A stretch of 64,000 nt of DNA from Polytrichum commune. Lineage: Eukaryota; Streptophyta; Polytrichopsida; Polytrichales; Polytrichaceae. The stretch covers positions 26,102,001 to 26,166,000 of the forward strand of contig OX485803.1 of the NCBI GenBank assembly GCA_950295325.1, read 5' to 3'. Each line of letters begins with the position of its first letter. Position 1 is the stretch's first letter. Of this stretch, positions 10,526-18,973 are shown piece after piece. Under the pieces are notes generated by a model, which had not been told where the DNA came from, ran no database searches, and saw nothing but the letters and a program-made list of their open reading frames with translations. The position numbers were made by a program, and so were the translations under genes.

Positions 10526-10547
10526 TTTACGAACGCGCGTTCGTATT
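10526..10547. repeat. PAL palindrome near intron 2 acceptor
   Basis: Arm TTTACGAACG, centre CG, arm CGTTCGTATT. It is followed by CTGACACATTTG as in intron 1, and ends 28 bases before exon 3. Confidence 0.9.
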
Positions 10548-10575
10548 TGCTGACACATTTGGTTCTATCTCCTAG

Positions 10576-11659
10576 ATGTTGGGGTTGTGCGTCAACACAT
10601 ACGTTGATGCCGTCAACGAGGAGGAGTATAAGCTCCACATGACAAAGGCATCCACAATGGATCTAGGTGACATGTCCGTCCCCAGGACGGAATTCAACAT
10701 GCCTGCTGACGAGGGAATACCCGTCATGGAGACAGACGACGACGAGCCCGTTCCATCCGCCAACCTGGACACCATCGTCCAGTTGTTCGACGTCACCCCG
10801 CTCTGAATGTTGGCGCCGTCGGGAAATCCATCCAACGTGCAGGGGACTCCAGGTGGATACACGGGATCGTCGGCGGGGACAACCCAAGATGTCTTCCCCG
10901 CGCGAACGTTTGGAGCGGAGGCCTTCGGCACTCCCGGGGGATGCTCGACTTCCGTGTTGCCCAGGCCCCATCTCGTGGTTCCTAAGATGGAGAACCTCGA
11001 TCTTCTCGACCAGCGCTCCCGGCCGTCCTTGGACCTCTTCCGCAACACGAGGAGGAGGATGAAGAAGACCCCTTACGTGGAGCTGCCGAAGGGGGCAATC
11101 ATCGAGGTCTTCGATGAGGACGAGGACGACATGGAGATCATGGTCAAGCTGGGGGTGGACTTTGACAAAAACAAGAGGGTCAAAGAGGAGGCGTTGTCCG
11201 TTGCCGAGCTTAACGCCAAACTCGAGCAAAAGATGAAGGAGGACATGGCGAAGGCTGCAGAGGAGAATGCCAAAAAAATGTTCCAAATTCAGGAGGAGCT
11301 GAGGCAATCCAACGAGAAGACGGACACCATCCTTGCCATGCTCAGCCGGATGCAAAACTTCTTGGCGCCCCCCCAGCCGGCCTACCCCTTCCCTGGAGGA
11401 TACCCCTTCTAGTCCCCCCCGCCATGCATGTTTCCCGGAGGGCCTTCCCACCAACAGGCGCCCCACCCTATGCCTGTTGGCACTCCTCCCGCCACCACCT
11501 CCCACGATGCTGTCGCGGCGACCATCTAGGAGGACGAGGATTTACGAACGCACGTTCGTGAATCTTCAGGTCCTGCAGTCCTCATCCCTCCACCTTCAAG
11601 GGTAGGACTGCCATCAGAGACGGACATGGGTTCATTCACCGTCGTCCCCAGGGTAGTGG
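10576..11659 (+). pseudogene. Large pseudogene, exon 3 left part: SAM-domain tail, coiled coil and proline-rich linker
   Basis: Begins MLGLCVNTYVDAVNEEEY, completing the methyltransferase-like fold. One frame then runs to 11659, interrupted by TGA 10804-10806, TAG 11410-11412 and TAG 11527-11529. Between the stops it stays protein-like: an acidic block (EDEDDMEIM), a heptad-like helical stretch rich in Glu/Lys/Ala at about 11190-11340 (LNAKLEQKMKEDMAKAAEEN), then a Pro/Gly/Tyr-rich segment (PQPAYPFPGGYPF, then SPPPCMFPGG). The 22-bp PAL element at 11541-11562 lies in the coding frame and is read LRTHVRE. The frame is cut at 11659 by an LTR insertion and resumes at 15781. All three stops fit Gln or Arg codons changed by one C-to-T step. 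Confidence 0.6.
11541..11562. repeat. PAL palindrome inside coding exon 3
   Basis: Arm TTTACGAACG, centre CA, arm CGTTCGTGAA. The surrounding reading frame passes straight through it. Confidence 0.85.
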
Positions 11660-12144
11660 TGTGAGGCCAAACCACCCACCCTTATGCGTCGTAGTCCGGG
11701 TGAGGGCATGTAGCTCACATTCAATATTATGGCATTCTTCCCCTTCAACATCATCAACCTCCACCACATTCAACATCAATGTTGGCACACCAGTTTATTC
11801 CATAATGGGAGTACAAGCATTAAAAAATGCTCTTCTCTACTCCTTCCATCCTTCCTACACTCTCTCACAACCCAACACTAAAATCCCTACCTAAGGCTTA
11901 CTTACTAATGCCACAACCTTTCACCTTGTGGCCCCCTAATTTACTAATAATCTCATTTACTAACTTAGTTCTTCGCCCTTCGCCTAATCAACTAATCCAC
12001 ACAATATTGTACCCTTAATACTATTCATCCCCCCCCCCTTAACTTCCCCTTAGTCTTGGGATTGGCACCAGAAATTTGCGTTGTTTGCTTGGGGCCTAGC
12101 CCATCATCGCCCGTCAAGGGCAGGCCTGGTGGCTTAAGGGCCAG

Positions 12145-12335
12145 TCAGGAGCTTCCTCGCTCACATTCGGTTGAATCAGGGGCAGGAGCTTCCTCCTCGC
12201 ATTCGGTGTTGAATCCAGCCAAGAGCTTCCTCCTCACATTCGGTTGAATCAAGCAGGAGCTTCTTCCTCGCATTCGGTGTTGAATCCAGCTAGGAGCTTC
12301 CTCACTCACATTCGGTTGAATCAGGCAGGAGCTTC
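12145..12335. repeat. LTR-borne minisatellite, left half
   Basis: Alternating units GCTTCCTCCTCGCATTCGGT plus GTTGAATCCAGCC, and GCTTCCTCGCTCACATTCGG plus TTGAATCAGGCAGGA, give roughly 60 bp per pair. The array is interrupted at 12335 by the nested LTR and resumes at 15251. Confidence 0.8.
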
Positions 12336-12637
12336 TGTGAGCCCAAAACGGTGCCCACATGTGTGGTTACCCTCAAAAGTTATTAGGATTTGTTCCTTTT
12401 TTATTTTGATTGCTATTTCAAAACTAAAAAGAGTGTAACCCTTGGGTTTGTTGTGTTTTTGTGTTAACAAGTGATTTACATCATTTGTGTGCTGAGAGAG
12501 GGTTAGTGTTAATTAGATTTAGTTAAAGTGATTGTAGTTAGTACTTTTGTTATTCGGAAAGGGAATGTGAGCTTGGGGCTTAAGGCTGGGTTAGGTGCCC
12601 GAATTGGGCTTGGAAGCTGCCCACATTGGGACCGGGG

Positions 12638-14198
12638 TGTGAGCCCAAAAGGGTGCCCACATTTAGTCTTAGACCCCTGAAACGTTAGTTGATGCACTTT
12701 GAAGTAGCATGTTACTTCACAAAAATATAAAAAGAGTGAAATGTTAGTCTTAGAAGTACCATGTTGTAAGAGGCTAGGATGTGAGTTGTTATTGTGTTTT
12801 TACCTTCGGAAGGATTTGAGTGAATGAGGATAGGTAAGGAGAACTTGGATTGAGTAGTTAGTGAGTAGGCTAGTACAAATGGATGGAGACAACCAAAGTG
12901 ACTCAAGAGGCAAGTGCATTCGAATTGGGATGAATGGAGGATCACATGGAGCGCACAAGTGGACCACCTCATCATGGCCACTTAATGGGGAAGGCCCAAG
13001 GAAGAATGCAAGGTGGAGGATAAGCAAATTCTCAAAGCACCAATCAAATCACGAGTTAAGCATCGTGGTTTGAATTAAGTGGTGAGCGACGATTTGGGAA
13101 AGTAAGGGGAGAAAGTTATGGCGGCGGAAAGCGAAGGAGGCTAAGTTTGGGTTGAAGCATCCCAAGTTTGGTAAAGTGTGGTAGGTAGAAAGCCAAGGCT
13201 AGTTAAATGTTCGAATTAGGATCCTTGTTGATCATTTGAGGGAGGAAGACTTAGAAGATAGGATTGGCGCCTACTAAGTAGGAGGAAATTTCAAGGGCTT
13301 ATCGTGAGCCTTGAGGGTGCTCACCCCCTCAAGCTTACTATATAATCCCTCATTCTTCCCTCACTCATCCTCTCTTTCCTTTGTGCTCCAAGGCACCCCA
13401 CGAGTTATAAGTGTGGGTGTGGGAAGCCATATTGGAGCACATGTGTGTGCTTAGTTTTTAGTTTGAGAGCCAAGGCTTGTTAGCCTTGAAGAGGGCTTGA
13501 CCTCTTGGTAGAATTAGTGTTGACGTGAAGGATTTTAAAGTTAATTCATGATTCCAATTTATGGTACTTAAAGTTCATGTTTTGAATACACGTGGTTGCA
13601 AGTTCCATGTTTAAGAGTTGAGCACTTGATGTTGTGATGAGTGCAAAAATATACTTGTGTGGATTAGTTAGTCTTAGTGAAGTTAGGAAATTCTCTCTCC
13701 CCCTCTCCTCTCTAGGATTTTAGGATTTTAGGATTAGAGAAGAATTGTGTGATTAGAAAGGGGTTGTTAGTAGAATTAGGGAAATTAGGTAGGAAGATTA
13801 GTTAAGGCTTGAATAATTAGTGAGGTAGTTGGGGATTACAACTACAAAGTTGTGGGTTCATGAAGGAGCTGGGTTTATGAAGGAGCTGGGTTTGTTTAGT
13901 TAGAAAGTAAAGAGCTGGGTTTATGAAGGACCTGGGTTTGTTTAGTTAGAAGCTAAGGAGCTGGGTTCATGAAGGAGCTGGGTTTATGAAGGAGCTGGGT
14001 TTGTTTAGTTAGAAGCTAAGAAGCTGGGTTTATGAAGGAGCTGGGTTTATGAAGGAGCTAGTTAAATCCAAGACCACTTGAAGGGTGAACCTTGTACTAT
14101 GGACTCATCCAAGTCCAAATCCAATACCACGGAGGAATGTGAGCCCAAACCCACTACTCGGACTACGGACGCTTAAGGGTGGGGGGTTTGGCCTCACA
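12638..14198 (+). mobile_element. Third-level (innermost) solo-LTR-like insertion (LTR-A)
   Basis: Starts TGTGAGCCCAAAAGGGTGCC and ends GGGGTTTGGCCTCACA. The 5-bp duplication CGGGG is at 12633-12637 and 14199-14203. A TATA-like CTATATAATCCC lies near 13340. A repeat of GGAGCTGGGTTTATGAA units occupies about 13862-14062. It is collinear with the copy at 6113-7567. This is the youngest insertion of the nest by position. Confidence 0.8.
13862..14062 (+). repeat. GGAGCTGGGTTTATGAA tandem repeat within inner LTR
   Basis: A 17-bp unit GGAGCTGGGTTTATGAA recurs, mixed with GGGTTTGTTTAGTTAGAA spacers, about nine times. It is an internal expansion of the LTR. Confidence 0.75.
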
Positions 14199-14375
14199 CG
14201 GGGGCTAGTTGAATTAGGCTGTAGCCTTGTTAGAATCAGGTTGGGGTAGGCCTTGCAAGTCGGAGCGAACACTGGATTCTCGGATGGATCAGCTGCGAGG
14301 TAGCCAGGAGCGGTAGCTCGCTGCTGGAACAGACTCTCTCATTTTTTGAAGGTAGGTGGCCTAATGTGACGCTCC

Positions 14376-14745
14376 TGGGAGGGCCGAATTGAAGGCTCAA
14401 GGCCGAAGCCAAAGCTCCTGAGAGGGGATTGAAGGTCAAGGCCGAAGCCGAAGCCACTGGGAGGAGATTGAAGGTCAAGGCCGAAGCCAAAGCTGCTGAG
14501 ATTGAATTGAAGGCTCAAGGCCGAAGCCGAAGCCACTGGGAGGAGATTGAAGGTCAAGGCCGAAGCCAAAGCTGCTGAGATTGAATTGAAGGCTCAAGGC
14601 CGAAGCCGAAGCCACTGGGAGGAGATTGAAGGTCAAGGCCGAAGCCGAAGCTGTTGAGATTAAATTGAAGGCTCAAGGCCAAAGCCGAAGCTGTTGAGAT
14701 TGAATTGAAGGCTCAAGGCCGAAGCCTGGAGCTACTGAGCGGGGA
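14376..14745. repeat. GCCGAAGC-rich minisatellite
   Basis: Units of about 75-120 bp containing AAGGCTCAAGGCCGAAGCC, CACTGGGAGGAGATTGAAGG and TCAAGGCCGAAGCCAAAGC repeat across the stretch. Both strands stay open for long because of the periodicity, giving spurious frames on the minus strand. Confidence 0.8.
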
Positions 14746-15250
14746 GTGAAGGCCGAAGGCCGAAGGCCGCCGAAACTAGGCCACCTGTACCGGTGCCGGG
14801 CAGTGACGGGCCGGGCCCCGAGCCCAACAGTGCTAAATCCCGGACTACAAACCAAAACTGAAGTGGACTTAGGGTGGGGGATGGGTAGTATTTACACTAT
14901 ATTATATTATAGGCTAGTTACTTAGGCTTAATACGAAGGATTAATCTAGGTAATTAGTTCATTAGTGAGTTAGGGAGCCATGAGGTGTTAGGTGGTGGTA
15001 TTAGGGAGTGAAATTGGGTGTGAGTTGTGTGTGGGTTTGCGATAGGGTGTGTTAAGAGGGTGATAATATAGAAGAGCGTTCTTCAACGCTTGTACTCTTG
15101 CCATGGAATAAATTGGTGTGCCAAAATTGATGGGGAAGGCAACAGAGGTTAATGACGTTGGGGAAATGGAATTATGTGAGCATGAATGTGAGCCCCATGC
15201 CCCCACCCGGACTACGACGCATAAGGTGGGTGGTTTGGCCTCACAGCTTC

Positions 15251-15395
15251 CTCCTCGCATTTGGTGTTGAATCCAGCCAGGAGCTTCCTCGCTCACATTC
15301 GGTTGAATCACGCAGGAGCTTCCTCCTCGTGTTCGGTGTTGAATCCAGCCAGGAGTTCTTCGCTCACATTCGGTTGAATCAGGCAGGAGCTTCCT
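15251..15395. repeat. LTR-borne minisatellite, right half
   Basis: Same alternating GCTTCCTC... units as 12145-12335. The two halves are separated only by the nested LTR and its duplicated GCTTC. Confidence 0.8.
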
Positions 15396-15780
15396 CTTGA
15401 GAGACTGGCCTTCCTCCCACTCCCCTCTTCGACACACCCCCAGTCTCTGCCTCTGTCTAGTTTGAACCCGAAGCCGAGGCTTATCCATAAACCCTCCCCA
15501 AACCCCTAAGCTAACATACAAAGGCCCTAATTAGAACACTAAAACCCTGGGTCCCTTCCCCTCAAACTAACATACCTACAGCTACTTTAATCACCCACAA
15601 CTAATCCCGCTAATTCCTCAAATTAACACACACACACACAAGCCTAAGCTTAAAACATAATCCCACACCACACTTCACTCTTTTTAATGCTTTTCAATTG
15701 CATGACGAATTTGAAAACCCAAACTGGATGGAAAGTAATGGTAAGAATAGTTGTGGGCACCATTTTGGGCTCACAAGTGG

Positions 15781-16130
15781 GTAGGCAGGGCAATGACACT
15801 GCGCAACACACTGACATGTTCATTGTGGGAGACACGCAGGAGAGCCCCAATGACGCGGCATGGGTCCAAGGAATGGACGTGGAAAGCCCAGAGTAGGAAC
15901 GACATCCCTCCGCGCGGATGGAGGATGTCCGCATGGAGACTCTCGACCTGGGCGGAGAAGACGAAGACACAAAGCTCATCCAACAGATCTAGGCGTCTCA
16001 GGCGGAGCGTGCAACAGAGGCCATGGAGACAGAGGCGGGTGGCCCAATGGACATTACGAACGCGCGTTCGTTAATCGAAGAGGAGGGAACTGCTCAGTCT
16101 AGTGCCGCTGCCCCTCCCCCCGATGACGAG
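15781..16130 (+). pseudogene. Large pseudogene, exon 3 right part: acidic linker
   Basis: The frame resumes immediately after the outer LTR and its AGTGG duplicate, as GRQGNDTAQHTDMFIVGD. It runs to GAG at 16128-16130 before a GTAACT donor. TAG at 15894-15896 (context SPE-stop-ERH) and TAG at 15990-15992 (context IQQI-stop-ASQ) interrupt it. Both fit CAG changed to TAG. The linker is acidic (EDVRMETLDLGGEDED), and a PAL copy at 16053-16074 is read in frame as ITNARSL. The exon ends PPPDDE in phase 0, matching the phase of exon 4. Confidence 0.6.
16053..16074. repeat. PAL palindrome inside coding exon
   Basis: Arm ATTACGAACG, centre CG, arm CGTTCGTTAA. It is read in frame as TNARS, a different frame from the copy at 11541. 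Confidence 0.85.
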
Positions 16131-16158
16131 GTAACTCTCCTCTGAGAATACCACTCAT

Positions 16159-16180
16159 TTGACGAACGCGCATTCGTAAC
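16159..16180. repeat. PAL palindrome in intron 3, donor side
   Basis: Arm TTGACGAACG, centre CG, arm CATTCGTAAC. It lies 28 bases into the 650-base intron 16131-16780. Confidence 0.75.
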
Positions 16181-16467
16181 CACTAACCCCTGCGCGTTGT
16201 GTTCTTGGCGATTCCTCTCCATCGGCATCACGAGGCCCTCGAGGACCCTTTCCTACTTGGTCCCTTAGGCCGCTAAATTTTGTAGGACACGACATCATGT
16301 TGCCTTAGGAAACTGTGATAGATTATCACGTGAGACAATTGTAAATATTCATCGAATTAATATATGAGCAGATGATCTCTGCGTCGCATCCCCCCAACTT
16401 CTTGTATCGTATCGCATCTTGTATTGTGTATGTTCATGCGCATCTTTACACTTGCATACCCACCTTG

Positions 16468-16586
16468 TTGACGAACGCTCGTTCGTAAAAGGGTGCGACC
16501 CCCTGTCCACCTCCTTCACGAACGAGCGCTCATAAATGATGCGCACCGCCACCCACAACCCTCATTCACGAACGCACGCTCGCAAG
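16468..16586. repeat. Cluster of three PAL palindromes in intron 3
   Basis: Copies at 16468-16489 (centre CT), 16515-16536 (centre AG) and 16565-16586 (centre CA) are spaced 47 and 50 bp. The last two have diverged right arms (CGCTCATAAA, CGCTCGCAAG). The spacing is close to that of the array at 5672. Confidence 0.75.
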
Positions 16587-16631
16587 TGTGCCATTGAGCA
16601 AAATCTCCTTGCACTATTTTCCCCACTTCCT

Positions 16632-16735
16632 CGTCTTTTCCCATAATGCATCGTTATTTCCCTTAATGTAGCGTTATTTCCCTTAATGTAGCGTCATTTC
16701 CCTTAATTCATTGTCATTTCCCTTGATGCAAAATT
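16632..16735 (+). repeat. 21-bp tandem repeat in intron 3
   Basis: About five units of ATTTCCCTTAATGTAGCGTT or close variants (CATAATGCATCG, TTAATTCATTG, TTGATGCA). Confidence 0.8.
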
Positions 16736-16780
16736 CTTTATTGGATCATAGCATTAAACTAGTCGAATTGTTAATCACAG

Positions 16781-17548
16781 GACCCCCCGGAGATAGGTCG
16801 CAACCCCTCGACCAGTGGACGTGAAACCCGACAAAAACCCTTCCTAGTGTTTGACCTCAACGGGGTGTTGTGTCACACCCAACACATCCCCAAGGTCCCC
16901 ACGCGTCCCTTCCGTCACCCCGACGAAAGGGACTATGACGGCGAGCTCGACACCCTCATTAATCACAAGGCTGTCGGCGCCCGTCCCGGCTTGCGGGACT
17001 TCCTTCGCGAGGTGCTCGACTTAGCTCACGTCATTGTGTGGAGCTCCATGGTCATGGAGAACACGGAGCCCATCGTCAACTTCCTATTCCGCGATCTCCC
17101 GAGCCCTTGCCTCGTCCTCGGCCAAGAGGAATGCGATGAATTGCTCAACGAAAAGGGTCTGCCGGTTCCAAAGTTCGGCGGCCGAGGCGGAGGACAACAG
17201 TTCCTTAAGGTCCTTAGGTCTAAACTATGGCGAGGCATCCCCCGTCTGCAGGGGGTACCCCACGGGTGGTGGCCAACTCCTGAGAACACCGTCCTCATCG
17301 ACGACAGCCCCACCAAAAGCGTCTTGAACCCCCGGGGCAACGTCATCTACCCCGACACTTGGACCGGCGATAGGAACGACACATTTTTGGTCGATACGCT
17401 AGCGCCTTACCTTAGAAGGCTTGTGCTCCACGCCGGTAGCATCTCTTTTTTTGTTAGGTCCAACCCCATTGGCAATGTGGGGCTAAGCCCCCGCGATAAT
17501 GTATTTAAGAGCATCATGAGGCTCGCCAAATTCAATAAATTGATTTGA
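16781..17548 (+). pseudogene. Large pseudogene, last exon: FCP1/NIF-type HAD phosphatase domain
   Basis: Follows a CACAG acceptor and opens in phase 0 (DPPEIGRNPS), then runs 255 codons to TGA at 17546-17548 without interruption. KPFLVFDLNGVLCHT is HAD motif I of the FCP1/SCP-like group, with Asn replacing the second catalytic Asp, as in the plant DLNG subgroup. HVIVWSSM (about 17030) is motif II. TVLIDDSPTKSVLNPRGN (about 17288) carries the terminal DD motif. The C-terminus (APYLRRLV..., SISFFVRSNPIG) matches how such domains usually end. This exon alone looks intact and could survive as a short gene if transcribed separately. The missing Asp makes phosphatase activity doubtful. The product would be expected in the nucleus if it acts on RNA polymerase II CTD, but that is inference. 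Confidence 0.75.
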
Positions 17549-17646
17549 AATGCCTCCATGTCTGTGCTTGTTATCATGTGGTTCACATATCTAATGCTTG
17601 CTCCATTTTTGGATGTCTTTTGTTGTTTTTGTTGTTGTTTCCCATA

Positions 17647-18964
17647 CTCGGGGGGGGGGGGGGCACTCCCTTGTATATTTTGCATACACCTGCGATAATG
17701 ACCTATTAAAATGGGGGCTATTTACCTATGAGAAAGGATTATAAAGGATGCTAATTTTTGAAATAATGGTAAATTGTTGTGATTATTTGCACCCTATTGG
17801 TAATTATAAATTCTTGGATGGTTGATTTTATGGTACCCTATATTACTTATATGTAATTTTTTTCCCCTGATTGCCCCCATTCCTTAAAGTGTATGATATA
17901 GTAGAATTCTCGTTAGAAGCACGTGTACAGAGTAAGAGAAACAAACATTTACTAGGGTTTAGGGTTTAGGGTCACACTGAAGTCCGGGCAAAGCAAAACA
18001 CTAAACAATAACAACAAAAGATTGCAATTACATGTCATTAAGCAACATGAGCCAACGAATAAAAATTGTGTTGGATTATAACACAGTTAGAAACCTTGAG
18101 GTCTTAGGGAATAGGCCAGCCACATGTGTCTCAAAGTCACATTTATAAGGTTTGCAGAAGCCCTACAATTGATGCCTTGATCTTCCAATCTTACACATTG
18201 GAGGAAAATCCCACGCCATGCAAGCAAAATCCACCTAAACTAGCTAGGCTACCATTTACACATGTGGGAGATATGAGGGTACTTGAACTGAAATGACTAC
18301 TATAGATTTCAAGGTATACTAATGATCATTCAGCCCTTTTTCCAAATTATATCTCCACATGTGTGAGATAGTACAAATTTAGCAAGTTTTAGTTTTTATT
18401 TGAAATGAACTTACTCAATGAGTTTGCATCTACCTCATCTAAGGTGTAGATTTTGCTAGTTGATTCATACACTAGAGACACAGTTGAGATAATAGCATCC
18501 ACATCAACCCACACACAATCACTCTCAACATACTTATATTTGTTGAGACCCAGCTGTTTTTTGAACCAATGGAGGTAAGCCATAGCAGTTGGGAAGAGCG
18601 TTTCTCTATTTCCGTTATGGACTGCACGTTTCATCAAGTCAATGGGTTGCCAACAATTGCCCCACTTAGTACCAACCTTCACCCTTATCTTTTGAACCCT
18701 TCCTATATAGAACATGCCATATTTTGGTGGCAAAGTATTTAATTTTTGAAACTATCGCTTTTTCTCCATGCTATTTTATATGTACCACTTAGGTAATTTA
18801 ATCATGTTTTGTCAAATGCTATATTACATATAATCATGTTTCACAATCCTAGAGCACCCTATACTACATCTAATAATTTACAAATTTTACGCCAAATTTT
18901 TATACAAGACCCTATATTTTATCGCACGTAGTTCCTACGTTTTTCGCTAGTGCCCCCCCCCGAG
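17647..18964 (-). mobile_element. hAT-like non-autonomous element, copy A
   Basis: Terminal inverted repeats are CTCGGGGGG...GCACT at the left and AGTGCCCCCCCCCGAG at the right. The 8-bp direct duplication TTCCCATA is at 17639-17646 and 18965-18972. An 8-bp duplication is the hAT mark. The 1318-bp body is collinear in inverted orientation with 45077-46385 and carries a 114-codon frame on the minus strand. A few TTTAGGG units lie inside near 17955. No transposase is encoded. Confidence 0.85.
18389..18733 (-). CDS. 114-codon ORF carried by hAT-like element, copy A
   Basis: The frame opens LPPKYGMFYIGRVQKIRV, includes WGNCWQPIDLMKRAV and a Trp/Tyr-rich middle (TAMAYLHWFKKQLGLNKYKY), and ends KFISNKN-stop. 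The first codon of the open stretch is TTG. The first ATG gives MFYIGRVQ, or the frame may start after a TAG acceptor just upstream, which would make it a captured exon. About ten residues differ from copy B, mostly conservative, and neither copy has a stop or frameshift. I do not recognise the family. A loose resemblance to C-terminal modules of other plant transposon proteins is only an impression. Confidence 0.5.
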   Translation of the reverse strand: MPPKYGMFYIGRVQKIRVKVGTKWGNCWQPIDLMKRAVHNGNRETLFPTAMAYLHWFKKQLGLNKYKYVESDCVWVDVDAIISTVSLVYESTSKIYTLDEVDANSLSKFISNKN

Positions 18965-18973
18965 TTCCCATAG

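Larger units (their letters stand above)
10386..10575 (+). other. Intron 2, donor apparently mutated GT to AT
   Basis: Reading phase and domain continuity (...MYAAM then MLGLCVN...) place the intron between 10385 and 10576. The acceptor CTCCTAG is normal. The donor reads ATAAGC, one change from GTAAGC, and a G-to-A change would explain it. PAL copies lie 19 bases after the donor and 28 bases before the exon. An alternative donor GTAAAG at 10422, inside the palindrome, would also join in phase 0. Confidence 0.5.
12336..15245 (+). mobile_element. Second-level solo-LTR-like insertion (LTR-A)
   Basis: Starts TGTGAGCCCAAAACGGTGCC and ends GGTTTGGCCTCACA. The 5-bp duplication GCTTC is at 12331-12335 and 15246-15250. 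It sits inside the minisatellite of the outer LTR and is itself interrupted by the third copy at 12638-14198. Own length is about 1.34 kb without the inner copy. Its right part is an inverted homologue of the outer LTR's left part, for example GTACAAGC...AATGCTCTTCT near 11811 against AGAGCGTTCTTCAACGCTTG near 15073. Confidence 0.8.
11660..15775 (-). mobile_element. Outer solo-LTR-like insertion (LTR-A), itself invaded twice
   Basis: Plus-strand ends are TGTGAGGCCAAACC at 11660 and TTTTGGGCTCACA ending at 15775. The 5-bp duplication AGTGG flanks it at 11655-11659 and 15776-15780. In reverse orientation its start (TGTGAGCCCAAAATGGTGCC) and end (GGTTTGGCCTCACA) match the other family copies. 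Without the nested insertion and its duplicate GCTTC it is about 1.2 kb. It lies in an exon of the large pseudogene, and removing it with one AGTGG restores the frame. Confidence 0.8.

Noticed and set aside
10663-11505. 280-codon minus-strand ORF opposite exon 3
   Set aside because: The plus strand carries the continuous coiled-coil and proline-rich frame. The minus translation is low-complexity Gly/Leu/His/Arg.
14236-14569. Minus-strand repetitive protein gene (ASALTFNLLP units)
   Set aside because: It is the translation of the GCCGAAGC minisatellite inside an LTR. Periodic DNA keeps several frames open, and there is no start context or other support.
5672-16586. Serine-recombinase attachment sites
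   Set aside because: Inverse arms around a variable central dinucleotide resemble att cores, but no recombinase or paired inversion products are visible, and the copies are too many and too scattered.
7629-17548. Reassigned stop codons (TAA/TAG read as Gln)
   Set aside because: Five of the stops are TAG and one is TAA, and all fit Gln, but TGA also interrupts frames here and at 19717, 36192 and 38541, and the 114-codon ORFs end normally at TAA or TAG. Decay of silenced genes explains all cases.
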